This document shows positions 36,686 through 44,856 of a stretch of DNA of 64,000 nucleotides, piece after piece (position 1 is the first letter of the stretch; every line of letters begins with the position of its first letter). A model generated the notes under the pieces. That model had not been told where the DNA came from, searched no databases, and worked only from the letters and a program-made list of their open reading frames with translations. The translations under genes were made by a program, and so were the position numbers. The stretch lies in assembly GCF_016612535.1 (NCBI RefSeq), contig NZ_JAENXS010000001.1, forward strand, positions 2,815,501 to 2,879,500. The letters run 5' to 3'. This stretch comes from Bradyrhizobium diazoefficiens. GTDB lineage: Bacteria > Pseudomonadota > Alphaproteobacteria > Rhizobiales > Xanthobacteraceae.

Positions 36686-36785
36686 AGCTTCCGTTCCCAT
36701 AGAATCGGAACGGAAGCTCTAGATTTCTGTTTTGACGCGTTTTCTTCACGCGAACCGGTATCCACTTCGCTGGAAAACGCTTTAG
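36683..36785. repeat. Palindromic intergenic repeat with stem-loop
   Basis: TAGAGCTTCCGTTCC (36683-36697) pairs with GGAACGGAAGCTCTA (36707-36721): a perfect 15-base stem with a 9-base loop. The TAG of the radical SAM gene is its first three bases. The following stretch to about 36785, including ACGCGTTTTCTTCACGCG, recalls a dispersed intergenic repeat of Bradyrhizobium and Rhodopseudomonas. It separates the radical SAM gene from the convergent epimerase and may serve as a bidirectional terminator. Confidence 0.65.
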
Positions 36786-37660
36786 CTGCCGATCTCGCGG
36801 CCGTAGCGATCGATCAGCGCGCCGATCTCCATCGGCTGGTAGCCGTAGCGTTCGATGGCATGCGCACTCGAGAGCATGAACGACGTTTTGGTCGGGGCGA
36901 TTTCTTCGATTTTGGCCGGCACGCCCAGTGCCCGCGCAAGGCGTTCAATGGTCTCGCGCACGGTCAGCGATCCCGCGGCCCCGAGCACCGCGGCGTCGAA
37001 GCCGCCCCAGGCCTCGCGCGCTAGCACCGCCAGGACGAGCGCGGCGATGTCGTCGATATGGGCCGCGTTGTTGAAGGGCCGGTCGAGATGGAAGGCGCGA
37101 ACCGGCTCGCCCGCGCGCAGCCGCGACGCCACGCTTGCGAGCCAATGCCGATGCGCGCCCGGACCGATGATCCCCGGCAGGCGCAGTGCCAGCGTGGAAA
37201 ATGTGCCGCCGAGCTCGGCGAGCCGCTGCTCGGCGATCAGCTTGGATGCGCCGTAAGCGTCGGGATCTTGCACCGGCGTGGCCTCGTCGACGACGTCCTG
37301 CTCGATCCGGCCATAGTAAGAGAGCGAAGAGAAGAAGATGAAGCGGCGGCTAGCCCAGCGTCGCGCCGCCTCGATCAACGCAAAGCTCGCGTCGATATTG
37401 CCGCGAACCAGCGTGGCGATATCGACGCCCGGCCCGGGTGATGTCGCCGCAATGTGCACGATGGCGTCGAACGGACCGGCAAGCTGGCCGGCATCGGCCA
37501 GATCGGTCCGGACCAACTCAAGCCGCGCGACGTCACGCAAGCGTGCCAGAAAATCCGTATCGCGGCGAAAGGTGCCGACGATATCGTGGCCACCGCTTGC
37601 GAGCCGGCGCGCCACCGTGCTGCCCGAAAAGCCGGAGGCACCGGTCACGAGCACGCGCAT
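36782..37660 (-). CDS. NAD-dependent sugar epimerase/reductase (extended SDR), last gene of sugar operon
   Basis: A 292-residue extended SDR. It has the nucleotide site VTGASGFSGSTVARRL and the Tyr-Lys pair in DAYGASKLIAE. It is shorter than the two SDRs at 43849 and 44857. The relatives include UDP-glucose 4-epimerases, NDP-sugar 4-reductases and dehydratases, so it acts on the sugar made by the operon, most likely reducing or epimerising a keto intermediate. It lies 9 bases downstream of the transketolase C-terminal subunit. Confidence 0.83.
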   Translation of the reverse strand: MRVLVTGASGFSGSTVARRLASGGHDIVGTFRRDTDFLARLRDVARLELVRTDLADAGQLAGPFDAIVHIAATSPGPGVDIATLVRGNIDASFALIEAARRWASRRFIFFSSLSYYGRIEQDVVDEATPVQDPDAYGASKLIAEQRLAELGGTFSTLALRLPGIIGPGAHRHWLASVASRLRAGEPVRAFHLDRPFNNAAHIDDIAALVLAVLAREAWGGFDAAVLGAAGSLTVRETIERLARALGVPAKIEEIAPTKTSFMLSSAHAIERYGYQPMEIGALIDRYGREIGS

Positions 37661-37669
37661 CGTTTGCCC

Positions 37670-38581
37670 TCAGCTGATCGCGGCGAGGATCCGCTCGGGC
37701 GACAGACCGTGCGCGGCGAGCAGATCGTTGGTCGAGCCGTAATTGTGGATGAAGGCGTCTTGCAGCGTGAAGGTATCGAGCCGGCAGGTGGCACGGACAT
37801 CCCACGCAATCTGCTTCACCTGCGAGGCGAGCCCGCCCTGCGGCACGTGCTCTTCGATCACGACGACATGGCGGTGCTGCTGTAGAGCGGCCGTGATGCC
37901 GTCGCGGTCGAGCGGCTTCAACGTGTGCGCCGAGACCAGCGAGACCGAGCGGCCCTGGGCAGCAAGCTTGTCGGCGACGTCGGTCGCCATCGCGGTAATG
38001 ACGCCATAGGTGAGGATGCAGACCTCGCTGCCGCGTCGCAGGTAACGCAGTTTGCCGAATTGCCAGGGCTCGGCCTGCGCCGTCAGCACCGGCTCGCCGG
38101 CCTTGCCGATGCGCAGGTAAACCGGCCCGTTCTTCTGTCGTGCACACCAGCGCGTCGCCTCGACGCATTCGAGGGGATCGCAGGGCGCCAGCACCTGCAT
38201 GTTGGGCAGTGCGGAGGCAATCGCGATGTCCTCCTGGGTATGGTGCGTGCCGCCCAGCGTCGAATAGATCACGCCCGCGCCCATGCCGACAACGGTGACG
38301 GGAAGGTTCTGGTAGCAGAGATCGTCGCGGATCATCTCGAAGGGGCGGTAGAGGCTGAAGGTGGCGATCGTGTAGGCGAAGGGCTGGCACCCCTTCAGCG
38401 CGAGCCCGGCGGCGATGCCGATCATGCTCTGCTCGGCGACACCGACATTGATGAAGCGCTCGGGATATTCGCTGGAGAATTTTGCCATGCTGCCGGCGGG
38501 CGAGATGTCGGCGACGACGATGTAGACGTCCGGGTTGGCGGTCGCCTCCGCGTACAGCGTCTCGGAAAAGGTGTTTCTCAC
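37670..38581 (-). CDS. Transketolase, C-terminal (pyrimidine and C-terminal domain) subunit
   Basis: A 303-residue polypeptide equal to the second half of transketolase/DXS. The PYR domain includes the active-site Glu region (FINVGVAEQSMIGIAAGLAL) and a TLGGTHHTQED segment with His residues at the active site. The C-terminal domain holds VVVIEEHVPQGGLASQVKQ. With the N-terminal subunit next to it (4-base overlap), it forms a thiamine-diphosphate enzyme transferring two-carbon units. Split transketolases are known in archaea and in bacterial antibiotic and sugar clusters. The setting indicates a specialised role rather than the pentose phosphate cycle. Confidence 0.88.
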   Translation of the reverse strand: MRNTFSETLYAEATANPDVYIVVADISPAGSMAKFSSEYPERFINVGVAEQSMIGIAAGLALKGCQPFAYTIATFSLYRPFEMIRDDLCYQNLPVTVVGMGAGVIYSTLGGTHHTQEDIAIASALPNMQVLAPCDPLECVEATRWCARQKNGPVYLRIGKAGEPVLTAQAEPWQFGKLRYLRRGSEVCILTYGVITAMATDVADKLAAQGRSVSLVSAHTLKPLDRDGITAALQQHRHVVVIEEHVPQGGLASQVKQIAWDVRATCRLDTFTLQDAFIHNYGSTNDLLAAHGLSPERILAAIS

Positions 38582-39393
38582 GCCTGTGTCTCCAGCTCGC
38601 GAATGGCCTGAGCATATTCGTCCTTGTTCGGCGAACGGTAGTGCCAGATCGGCGCATTCTCCATGTAGCTGACGCCCTTGCCCTTGGTGGTGCGCGCGAC
38701 GACCATCAGCGGCCGATCGCCTTTACGCGTCGATACAGCGCGATAAATCGCCGCGGGATCGTGGCCGTCGATCTCAGCTGTCTCCCAGCCGAACGCATCG
38801 AACTTCGCGGCCAGCGGATAAAGCGAAGGATGGGTCTCCGACGTGCGCCCGAGACTCTGAAAGTCGTTGTTGTCGATGAAGGCAACGATGTTGGAAAGTT
38901 TTAGCGAGGACGCCATCAGAACGGCCTCCCAGGTCGATCCCTCCTGGGTCTCACCGTCGCTCAGCACGGTGTAGATCATGCCATCGCGGCGCTTGCCGCG
39001 CTCGGCGAGCGCCATGCCCACCACCATCGGAAGGCCGTGGCCGAGCGAGCCGGTCGAGGCCTCGATGCCGGGATTGCCATAATCCGGATGCACGCCGAGG
39101 CGGCCATGCGGCGTGCAATAGGCGTCGAGGTCGGCCTTGGTGAGCACGCCGAGAGCTTCCAGCACGACGTATTGGATCATGCAGCCATGGCCTTTTGACA
39201 TTAGGAAGGTGTCGGGCGAGGACAGGCCGGGATTGCGCATCAGAGCATTGTAGATGCAGTCGACGATCTCGGTGCAGGAGAAGGCGCCGCCGATATGCAG
39301 CGCCGAGACACGTTGCGACATGTCGAGGATGCGCCGGCGGTAGCGCTGGCAGCGCGTCCGCGCCGCTGTTGCATCGAAGCTGGCTTGGGTCAT
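38578..39393 (-). CDS. Transketolase, N-terminal (ThDP-binding) subunit
   Basis: A 271-residue protein. The thiamine diphosphate motif is TVLSDGETQEGSTWEAVLMA and ends with IVAFIDNNDFQ; the first Gly of the usual GDG is Ser. The early SALHIGGAFSCTEIVDCIYN and the MSKGHGCMIQY segment carry His residues that hold ThDP and the sugar phosphate. Together with the next gene it makes a complete transketolase. Its substrates here could be fructose-6-P or sedoheptulose-7-P, or a sugar unique to this pathway. Confidence 0.88.
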   Translation of the reverse strand: MTQASFDATAARTRCQRYRRRILDMSQRVSALHIGGAFSCTEIVDCIYNALMRNPGLSSPDTFLMSKGHGCMIQYVVLEALGVLTKADLDAYCTPHGRLGVHPDYGNPGIEASTGSLGHGLPMVVGMALAERGKRRDGMIYTVLSDGETQEGSTWEAVLMASSLKLSNIVAFIDNNDFQSLGRTSETHPSLYPLAAKFDAFGWETAEIDGHDPAAIYRAVSTRKGDRPLMVVARTTKGKGVSYMENAPIWHYRSPNKDEYAQAIRELETQA

Positions 39394-39408
39394 GAAAGCG
39401 TTCTCGTC

Positions 39409-40074
39409 CTACTCGATGATCGTCCAGAAATAATCGCCGGTATAGCCGGCCTCGTTGAACAGCGCGATCCAGCCTTGCGGAGTGTCATGGAAGCGGGCGG
39501 TCAGCACCCACTCCTCGAAAATCGCCTTCTGCTCCGGCGTCCGATAGGAATCGACCTGCACGAAGGCACGGCCGCCCGACACGCGCTGAATTTCCTTCAG
39601 CGCCTGGAGACAGCCGGCACGGTCGAGATTGTGAATGGTGTTGAGCGAAATCGCCGCCTTGAAGCTGTTGTCCGGGAACGGCAGCTCCAATGCATTGCCG
39701 AGATGCAGCCGGCCGACCGTCTCCGCCTCGCAATGCATCAGCGCGTAGCGGGAGATGTCGAGCCCGAACGCTTCGAGCCCGGGACAGGCGATCATGAAGT
39801 CCTTGACCAGAAAGCCTTTGGCGCAGCCGACATCGAGCACGCGGTCGCCGGGCTTGAGGGAGAAGTGCTCAATGAAATCCTGTGCCACCGGCACCCAGCG
39901 TCCGTCATAGCGATAGCCGCCATAGCCATATTCGCGCGGACCGTCGAAATAGCTCTCGCCATATTCGCGCGAGATGCGGATGTGCTCCTCGGTCTTGGCC
40001 GTGGCGCGCGCGGAGAGATTGCGCTTGCCGCGCGGCAGTTTGGAGAGGAGGTTCACTTCAGCCATAGATGTCAT
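39409..40074 (-). CDS. Class I SAM-dependent methyltransferase
   Basis: A 221-residue methyltransferase. The SAM motif I is DRVLDVGCAKGFLVKDFMIA, with FGLDISRYALMH as motif II and FKAAISLNTIHNLDR further on. A long N-terminal segment rich in Tyr/Gly (ESYFDGPREYGYGGYRYDGR) precedes it and may bind the acceptor. It starts at ATG 40074 (or 40065) just after the dehydrogenase-like gene ending at 40085, and precedes the transketolase subunits by 15 bases. A sugar O- or C-methyltransferase in the operon's pathway is the best guess. Confidence 0.8.
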   Translation of the reverse strand: MTSMAEVNLLSKLPRGKRNLSARATAKTEEHIRISREYGESYFDGPREYGYGGYRYDGRWVPVAQDFIEHFSLKPGDRVLDVGCAKGFLVKDFMIACPGLEAFGLDISRYALMHCEAETVGRLHLGNALELPFPDNSFKAAISLNTIHNLDRAGCLQALKEIQRVSGGRAFVQVDSYRTPEQKAIFEEWVLTARFHDTPQGWIALFNEAGYTGDYFWTIIE

Positions 40075-40084
40075 CCAGTACGTG

Positions 40085-41359
40085 TCACGGCGTACGCGCG
40101 CCGAGCGTGCGATAGTCCAGGCCCGCCGCGCGCGCGGCGGCGGCATCGAGCAACCGGTAGGGGTCGAGGACCAGCCGCCCGCGCATGGTGCGCGCGAGAT
40201 CGGCGGGCGCGAGTTCGCGGAATTCCGGCCAGCGTGTCATGATCGCCAGTGCATCGACGTCGCGCGCAGCCTCGAGCGCGTTCTGGGCGGCCGTCAGATT
40301 CGGATGCTGGGCGGCGGAGGCGGGCACCGCCGGATCGAACGCGCGCACCGGCCACGCCGCGAGCTGCGCGATCAGTGCCAGCGCCGCTGAGTTCTTTATC
40401 GAATGCGTGTTCTCCTTGTAGGCAAGGCCGAGCACGCCGATTTTCGCTTGCGGCGTCGTTGCCAGCAGCACCTCGTGCAATTCGCGTAGCGCCCAGTCCT
40501 TGCGATGCCCGCTGTTGGCGACGATGGCGCGGATCATGCTGGAATCGGTTCCGTGCTGCTGCGACAGCCGCATCACGGTGGCAAGGTCGCGCTCGATATT
40601 GCCGCCGGCGAGCCCCAGCCCCGGTGCGAGATAGGCATACGGGCCGATGCGCGCGTCGAGTTTCAGGGCGGGAGCGATCTCCGACCAGTCGGCGCCGACG
40701 CGCTCGCAGAGCTCGGCGAGCGTGTTGGCGGTGGTGACGGATGCGGCCAGCGCGCAGTTGATAGAAATTTTTGCAAGCTCGGCGCTTTCCAGCCGCATCG
40801 GCAGCAGCGGGCAGCCGAAGGACTTAAGGAAGCTCTGCCAGGCGGACGGCAATGGCGCGTCCGGATCGAGGCAGCCCAGGATGAAACGTTCAGGTTTGGT
40901 TGCGCGCTCGACGGCACGGCCGAACACCAAGGTCTCGACCTGGTAGAGAATTGTGCGGCCGGGACGCTGCCGGGCGCGGGTAAAGCCCGGCGGTACCTGG
41001 CTGAGGATGACGACGGTCGCATCGTCGCGCGTGTTGGCGAGCACGCTGTCGAGCAGGGCATCGATGCCGCTGAGGTCGCTGACGCCGGTCCCATCGGTTG
41101 GCACGTCGGGCGCGACGTAGACGAGGTCGCACGCGTGCAGCATCGTCGCGTCGGCAGAGAAGTTGATGCATTCGCGACGCGCGCGCAGGAGATCGTCGAG
41201 CCCGGGCTCGCGCACCGGCAGATCACCTGCAGTGATGCGGCCGATCAGGTGCGCGTCGGCATCGAAGCCGAGCGTCGTAAAACCCTGGGCGGCTGCGGCG
41301 ATGGCCGAGCAGAGGCCGAGATGGGTCATTCCGGCATAAGCGATACGGGGCTGGCTCAT
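40085..41359 (-). CDS. Nucleotide-sugar 6-dehydrogenase homologue without catalytic Cys
   Basis: A 424-residue protein of the UDP-glucose/GDP-mannose dehydrogenase family. The three domains are recognisable: a degenerate Rossmann start (YAGMTHLGLCSAIAAAAQGF), a central helix with Lys (SAELAKISINCALAASVTTA), and the C-terminal domain (KIGVLGLAYKENTHSIKNSA). The catalytic thiol loop, normally GFGGxCxxKD, reads GLGLAGGNIERDL: Asn254 replaces Cys and Arg replaces the usual Pro/Lys region. The two-step oxidation to a uronic acid needs that Cys, so this protein should stop at an aldehyde or do another redox step. It overlaps the Gfo/Idh gene by 4 bases. Confidence 0.85.
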   Translation of the reverse strand: MSQPRIAYAGMTHLGLCSAIAAAAQGFTTLGFDADAHLIGRITAGDLPVREPGLDDLLRARRECINFSADATMLHACDLVYVAPDVPTDGTGVSDLSGIDALLDSVLANTRDDATVVILSQVPPGFTRARQRPGRTILYQVETLVFGRAVERATKPERFILGCLDPDAPLPSAWQSFLKSFGCPLLPMRLESAELAKISINCALAASVTTANTLAELCERVGADWSEIAPALKLDARIGPYAYLAPGLGLAGGNIERDLATVMRLSQQHGTDSSMIRAIVANSGHRKDWALRELHEVLLATTPQAKIGVLGLAYKENTHSIKNSAALALIAQLAAWPVRAFDPAVPASAAQHPNLTAAQNALEAARDVDALAIMTRWPEFRELAPADLARTMRGRLVLDPYRLLDAAAARAAGLDYRTLGARTP

Positions 41360-42285
41360 GCGGTGTTCCCCGCCTGAATTTCGTGGCCGAGCCGCGTCAG
41401 TGCGCGATGCAGCCAGATGTCATTGGCGAGATCGGTCTCCGCGGCTGTTTCGCAGAGCTGCTTGAAGTGCGCATATTCGAGCGTCCAGGTCGGATCGTCC
41501 TGCACCAGGATTTCGCTGAGCTCCGGTGGACGGCCGCTCGGCAGCACGCGGGTGCGGTGGATGAAGCTGCTCGGGCCCCATTTGCATAGCGATTCGATAT
41601 GCGCCGAGCCGTGCTCGGCGAAGACGTCGCAGGTGAAATGGTTGCGCCAGGACAACAGCGTCATCTCGAGCTCGATCTGCGGGCGTCCCTCCGCGGCGAT
41701 CACCACATGATCCGGCGCGCGATTCTCGAACCGTTCCGCCGAGACGATGCGGAAATTGTCGGCGCCGTCGCCGAACCAGAAGCGCACGGTGTCGAGCAGA
41801 TGCGAGCCGAGATCGCCGAGAACGCCGTCGCCGGTGTCGCGCCAGGCCGAGTTGCGCACCAGCCGCGCGGTACCGTTGCCGTAGAACATGCGGCAGCGAT
41901 AGATCGCGCCGAGGCGCCCGGATTGCAGCAGGTCACGCATTCGCGCGAAATGCGGCTCGAAGCGGTGGTTGTAGGCGGTGACGCACAGCACGCGCCTGCG
42001 GCGGGCGAGCGCTTCGAGCGCGCGAAGATCGTCGCCGTTCGCGGCAAACAGCGGCTTCTCTACCAGCACATGCTTGCCGCGCTCGAGCAGATACCGCAGC
42101 AACGCGATCTTGGGGGCGTCCGGCGTGCAGACGATGGCCGCATCGAAGCGGTTGACAGGAACATCTTCAAGACGGCGCCAGTTGGCCTCCGGCGTAACGG
42201 GATCGACGATCCCGATTGCATCCTCGCCCGCGACCTTGAAACGCTTGTGGCCCTGGACTCCGTACCCGACGACGATGACTTTCAT
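41356..42285 (-). CDS. Gfo/Idh/MocA-family oxidoreductase
   Basis: A 309-residue NAD(P)-dependent enzyme with the N-terminal Rossmann fold (KVIVVGYGVQGHKRFKVAG) and the EKP motif (RGKHVLVEKPLFA) whose Lys is catalytic. GDLGSHLLDTVRFWFG is the usual Asp-His segment. Members oxidise or reduce sugar hydroxyls, often the C3 of NDP-sugars. I chose the ATG at 42285 because the Rossmann motif starts there; the open frame upstream lies inside the HldE-like gene in another frame. It is coupled to the dehydrogenase-like gene by a 4-base overlap. Confidence 0.88.
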   Translation of the reverse strand: MKVIVVGYGVQGHKRFKVAGEDAIGIVDPVTPEANWRRLEDVPVNRFDAAIVCTPDAPKIALLRYLLERGKHVLVEKPLFAANGDDLRALEALARRRRVLCVTAYNHRFEPHFARMRDLLQSGRLGAIYRCRMFYGNGTARLVRNSAWRDTGDGVLGDLGSHLLDTVRFWFGDGADNFRIVSAERFENRAPDHVVIAAEGRPQIELEMTLLSWRNHFTCDVFAEHGSAHIESLCKWGPSSFIHRTRVLPSGRPPELSEILVQDDPTWTLEYAHFKQLCETAAETDLANDIWLHRALTRLGHEIQAGNTA

Positions 42286-42292
42286 CGCGGCC

Positions 42293-43852
42293 TCAGCGGT
42301 ACTGCGCTTGTCGCTCGAGACGGTCGATCTTGTCGAGAATGTCGTTCGGCTCGGTCGGCACGTTGCCCTGGTGCTCGCAGGCGACCGCGGCGGAGAGCGA
42401 ACCGAGCACGGCCGCGACGACAGCATTGCCGGTGAGATACATGGCCGGTGCGGCATAGGCGAGCAGCGCGTCGCCGGAGCCGACGGCATCGACGACATTG
42501 TCGGCAAAGCTGTCGACGGCGAAAAAGGAGCGGACGTCCTCGTCGCTCTTCGGCTCGCCGCGGAAGGCCATCAGGCCGCGCGGGCCGAGCTTGAGCAGCA
42601 GCGTCTTGCAGTGCGCCTGGCGGTACAGCTCGGTGCCGAGCGGGCGCACCACCGAGTCCTGGTCGCCGAGCGCGAACCGGGCCTCACGCTCGTTCGGCGT
42701 GATGAGGTCAAAACCCTGGAATTCGAGGATGTTGCCCCAGCGGCTCGCGACCTGCGAATCGGCGACCCGGAAGGCGGTCTTCGGAATTGCGTTGATCAGA
42801 TGCGGAATGGTCTCGCGGTTGAAGATGCCGTGACGGAAGTCCGTGAACACGACAATATCGGCCGGCACCGATGCGATGCGATCGACCAGCGTGCTGACGA
42901 TGCGTTCGGAGATGGGGCGGTTGTCGACGCGGTCGACCTTGAGCAAATGATGGCCGGCGGCGACGATGACGTCCTTGTTGGTCGTCGGCCGGTTCGGATC
43001 GACGATGGCGTGGAAATCGATGTCGGTGTTGCCGAGGTCGCGCTTGACGAATCCGCCGGTCGCGTCATCGCCCAGCACGGTCGAGAAGGTCACCTTTGTG
43101 CCGGCGCTGGCGAGATGTTTAGCGACGATACCGGCGCCGCCGACGAAATCCTGCTTCTCCTCGAAGCGCACGCTCATGGTCGGCGTCTTGGTACCGCCGC
43201 CGATCACGGCGCAGCGCGTGTAGGTGTCGACGATGGTGTCGCCGATCACGTGGACGCGCAGATCGTGAAAGCGGTCGAGCACGCCACGCAGGCTGTCGAA
43301 ATCGAGGTGCTCGGCATAGAGCAGCGTCAGGAGCTTTTCGGTCGCGATCGAGGGCGGCGCCGTCTCGATGATGTGCGAGGACGAGAACACGATGTCGCCC
43401 GGCGTGAAGATCAGCTCGCCGCCATAGGCCTCGACCGCGTCCTTCTCCTCGGCTGTGCGGGGATGCAGCCCGGCTGCCGTGTATTCGTACCCCTTTGCGA
43501 AGATGTCGGGCTCGATCAGGCGGATGTTCTCGATCGGCGTCGGCTTCGGGTCGATCATCACGTAGTCGACGGCCTCGAGCGCTGCGAGGTTGAAGGCGCG
43601 GAGCTCCTGCGGCACGAAGGGCCGGAAATTCGCTTTCAGGATATGTGCGTCCGCCGTCAGGCTCGCGATCAGAATGTCGCCCTTGCTCTTGGCGTAGAGC
43701 AGATGGCGGACATGGCCGGGATGCACGACGTCGAAGGTGCCGTGGCACATGATGGCCTTGCGCTTGCGTGGACGCCGACCGATCAGCGCAGCGATCTCGG
43801 CTGCGCTCTTCAGCTTGTGGCTCACCATGCGATGGGTCGCATCGTCCATCAT
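42293..43852 (-). CDS. Fused sugar-phosphate nucleotidyltransferase and PfkB kinase, reverse of HldE order
   Basis: A 519-residue two-domain protein. Residues about 30-180 are a cytidylyltransferase-like domain with the HxGH motif at 43-46 (GTFDVVHPGHVRHL). Residues about 220-510 are a PfkB/ribokinase domain with its GGAGIVAKHLASAGTKVTF substrate loop and the DAVGSGD catalytic motif at about 456-462. In HldE the kinase comes first and the adenylyltransferase second; here the order is reversed. HldE phosphorylates heptose-7-P at C1 and later attaches AMP. The same two reactions are expected here, on a heptose or a related sugar phosphate. Its ATG overlaps the upstream epimerase stop by 4 bases. 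Confidence 0.85.
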   Translation of the reverse strand: MMDDATHRMVSHKLKSAAEIAALIGRRPRKRKAIMCHGTFDVVHPGHVRHLLYAKSKGDILIASLTADAHILKANFRPFVPQELRAFNLAALEAVDYVMIDPKPTPIENIRLIEPDIFAKGYEYTAAGLHPRTAEEKDAVEAYGGELIFTPGDIVFSSSHIIETAPPSIATEKLLTLLYAEHLDFDSLRGVLDRFHDLRVHVIGDTIVDTYTRCAVIGGGTKTPTMSVRFEEKQDFVGGAGIVAKHLASAGTKVTFSTVLGDDATGGFVKRDLGNTDIDFHAIVDPNRPTTNKDVIVAAGHHLLKVDRVDNRPISERIVSTLVDRIASVPADIVVFTDFRHGIFNRETIPHLINAIPKTAFRVADSQVASRWGNILEFQGFDLITPNEREARFALGDQDSVVRPLGTELYRQAHCKTLLLKLGPRGLMAFRGEPKSDEDVRSFFAVDSFADNVVDAVGSGDALLAYAAPAMYLTGNAVVAAVLGSLSAAVACEHQGNVPTEPNDILDKIDRLERQAQYR

Positions 43853-44856
43853 GCCGGCGCTCCCTTGGTCGTGAGGGCGTTGAACCACGCCGACGTCGCC
43901 GCGGCAATGGTCTCCGGGTTCCAGAGCGGTGCGTCGCGCCAATAGTCGATCTCGGCTAGGATGCGGCCGACGCCCTCCTCGAAGCTCACCTGCGGCTCCC
44001 AGCCGAGCTCGCGTCGGATCTTAGCGATGTCCGCGAACGTGCAGTCCGGCTCGCCCGGGCGCTTGGGGATGTGGATCACGGGGCCGCCAAGCAGCGCCAC
44101 CAAATGGTTGACCGATTGCGGATTGCCGGCGCCGAGATTCCAGATATTGCCGGTCAGTTCTGTCTCGCCGGCGCGCAAAAAGGCGTCTGCGACATCGCTG
44201 GCATAAACGAAGTCGCGCGTCTGGGTGCCGTCGCCGACGACGGTGTAGGGCTTGCCGGCCAGCTTCTGTCGCAGGAACACGCCGAACACCGCGCCATAGG
44301 CGCCCGAGGTGCGCGAGCGCGTGCCATAGGCGTTGAAGATGCGGATGACATTGACCGGGAGCTTGTACACGGCGTGCCAGTGCAGCACCGCCTGCTCGCC
44401 CTGATATTTGCTCAGTGCGTACGGATATTGCGGCGAGATCGGGTGGTCCTCGCGGGTCGGCGTCGCAGCGAGTCCATAGCAGGAGGACGATGCCGCATAG
44501 ACAAGCTTGCGCACATGGGCGTGCCGGGCGCATTCCAGCACCTGCGCCGTGCCCTGCACGTTGACCTGCATGTAGTCGAGCGGGGATTCGATCGAGGGCA
44601 CGATGTCGCCGATTCCAGCGAAGTGGAACACGCGGGTGACGTCGCGGAATAGTGCGCTGCCCGGCTGTAAATCACGGATATCGCCCCGCTCGAAGGCGAG
44701 ATCGGGATTATTGGCGTGCGCGGCAAGATTGGCCTCGCGGCCGCCGACGAGATTGTCGATGACGCGCAGCCGGTAGCCCCGTTCCAGCAACAGCTCCACC
44801 ATGTGGCTGCCGATGAAGCCGGCGCCACCCGTTACCAGTGCGGTCCGGACGCGCAC
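43849..44856 (-). CDS. NDP-sugar epimerase/dehydratase (extended SDR)
   Basis: A 335-residue extended SDR with LVTGGAGFIGSHMVELLLER, the Ser-Ser-Tyr-x-x-x-Lys set (YAASSSCYGL and YPYALSKYQGEQ), and the sugar-binding stretch VIRIFNAYGTRSRTSGAYGA. It resembles UDP-glucose 4-epimerases and UDP-glucuronate decarboxylases. In this operon it should act on the activated heptose or related sugar after the HldE-like step. It lies directly after the other SDR gene with no gap (44856/44857). Confidence 0.87.
   Translation of the reverse strand: MRVRTALVTGGAGFIGSHMVELLLERGYRLRVIDNLVGGREANLAAHANNPDLAFERGDIRDLQPGSALFRDVTRVFHFAGIGDIVPSIESPLDYMQVNVQGTAQVLECARHAHVRKLVYAASSSCYGLAATPTREDHPISPQYPYALSKYQGEQAVLHWHAVYKLPVNVIRIFNAYGTRSRTSGAYGAVFGVFLRQKLAGKPYTVVGDGTQTRDFVYASDVADAFLRAGETELTGNIWNLGAGNPQSVNHLVALLGGPVIHIPKRPGEPDCTFADIAKIRRELGWEPQVSFEEGVGRILAEIDYWRDAPLWNPETIAAATSAWFNALTTKGAPA

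Noticed and set aside
36683..36721. Stem-loop considered as an attachment site or insertion-sequence end
   Set aside because: No transposase or integrase gene and no target duplication; it fits a dispersed intergenic palindrome.
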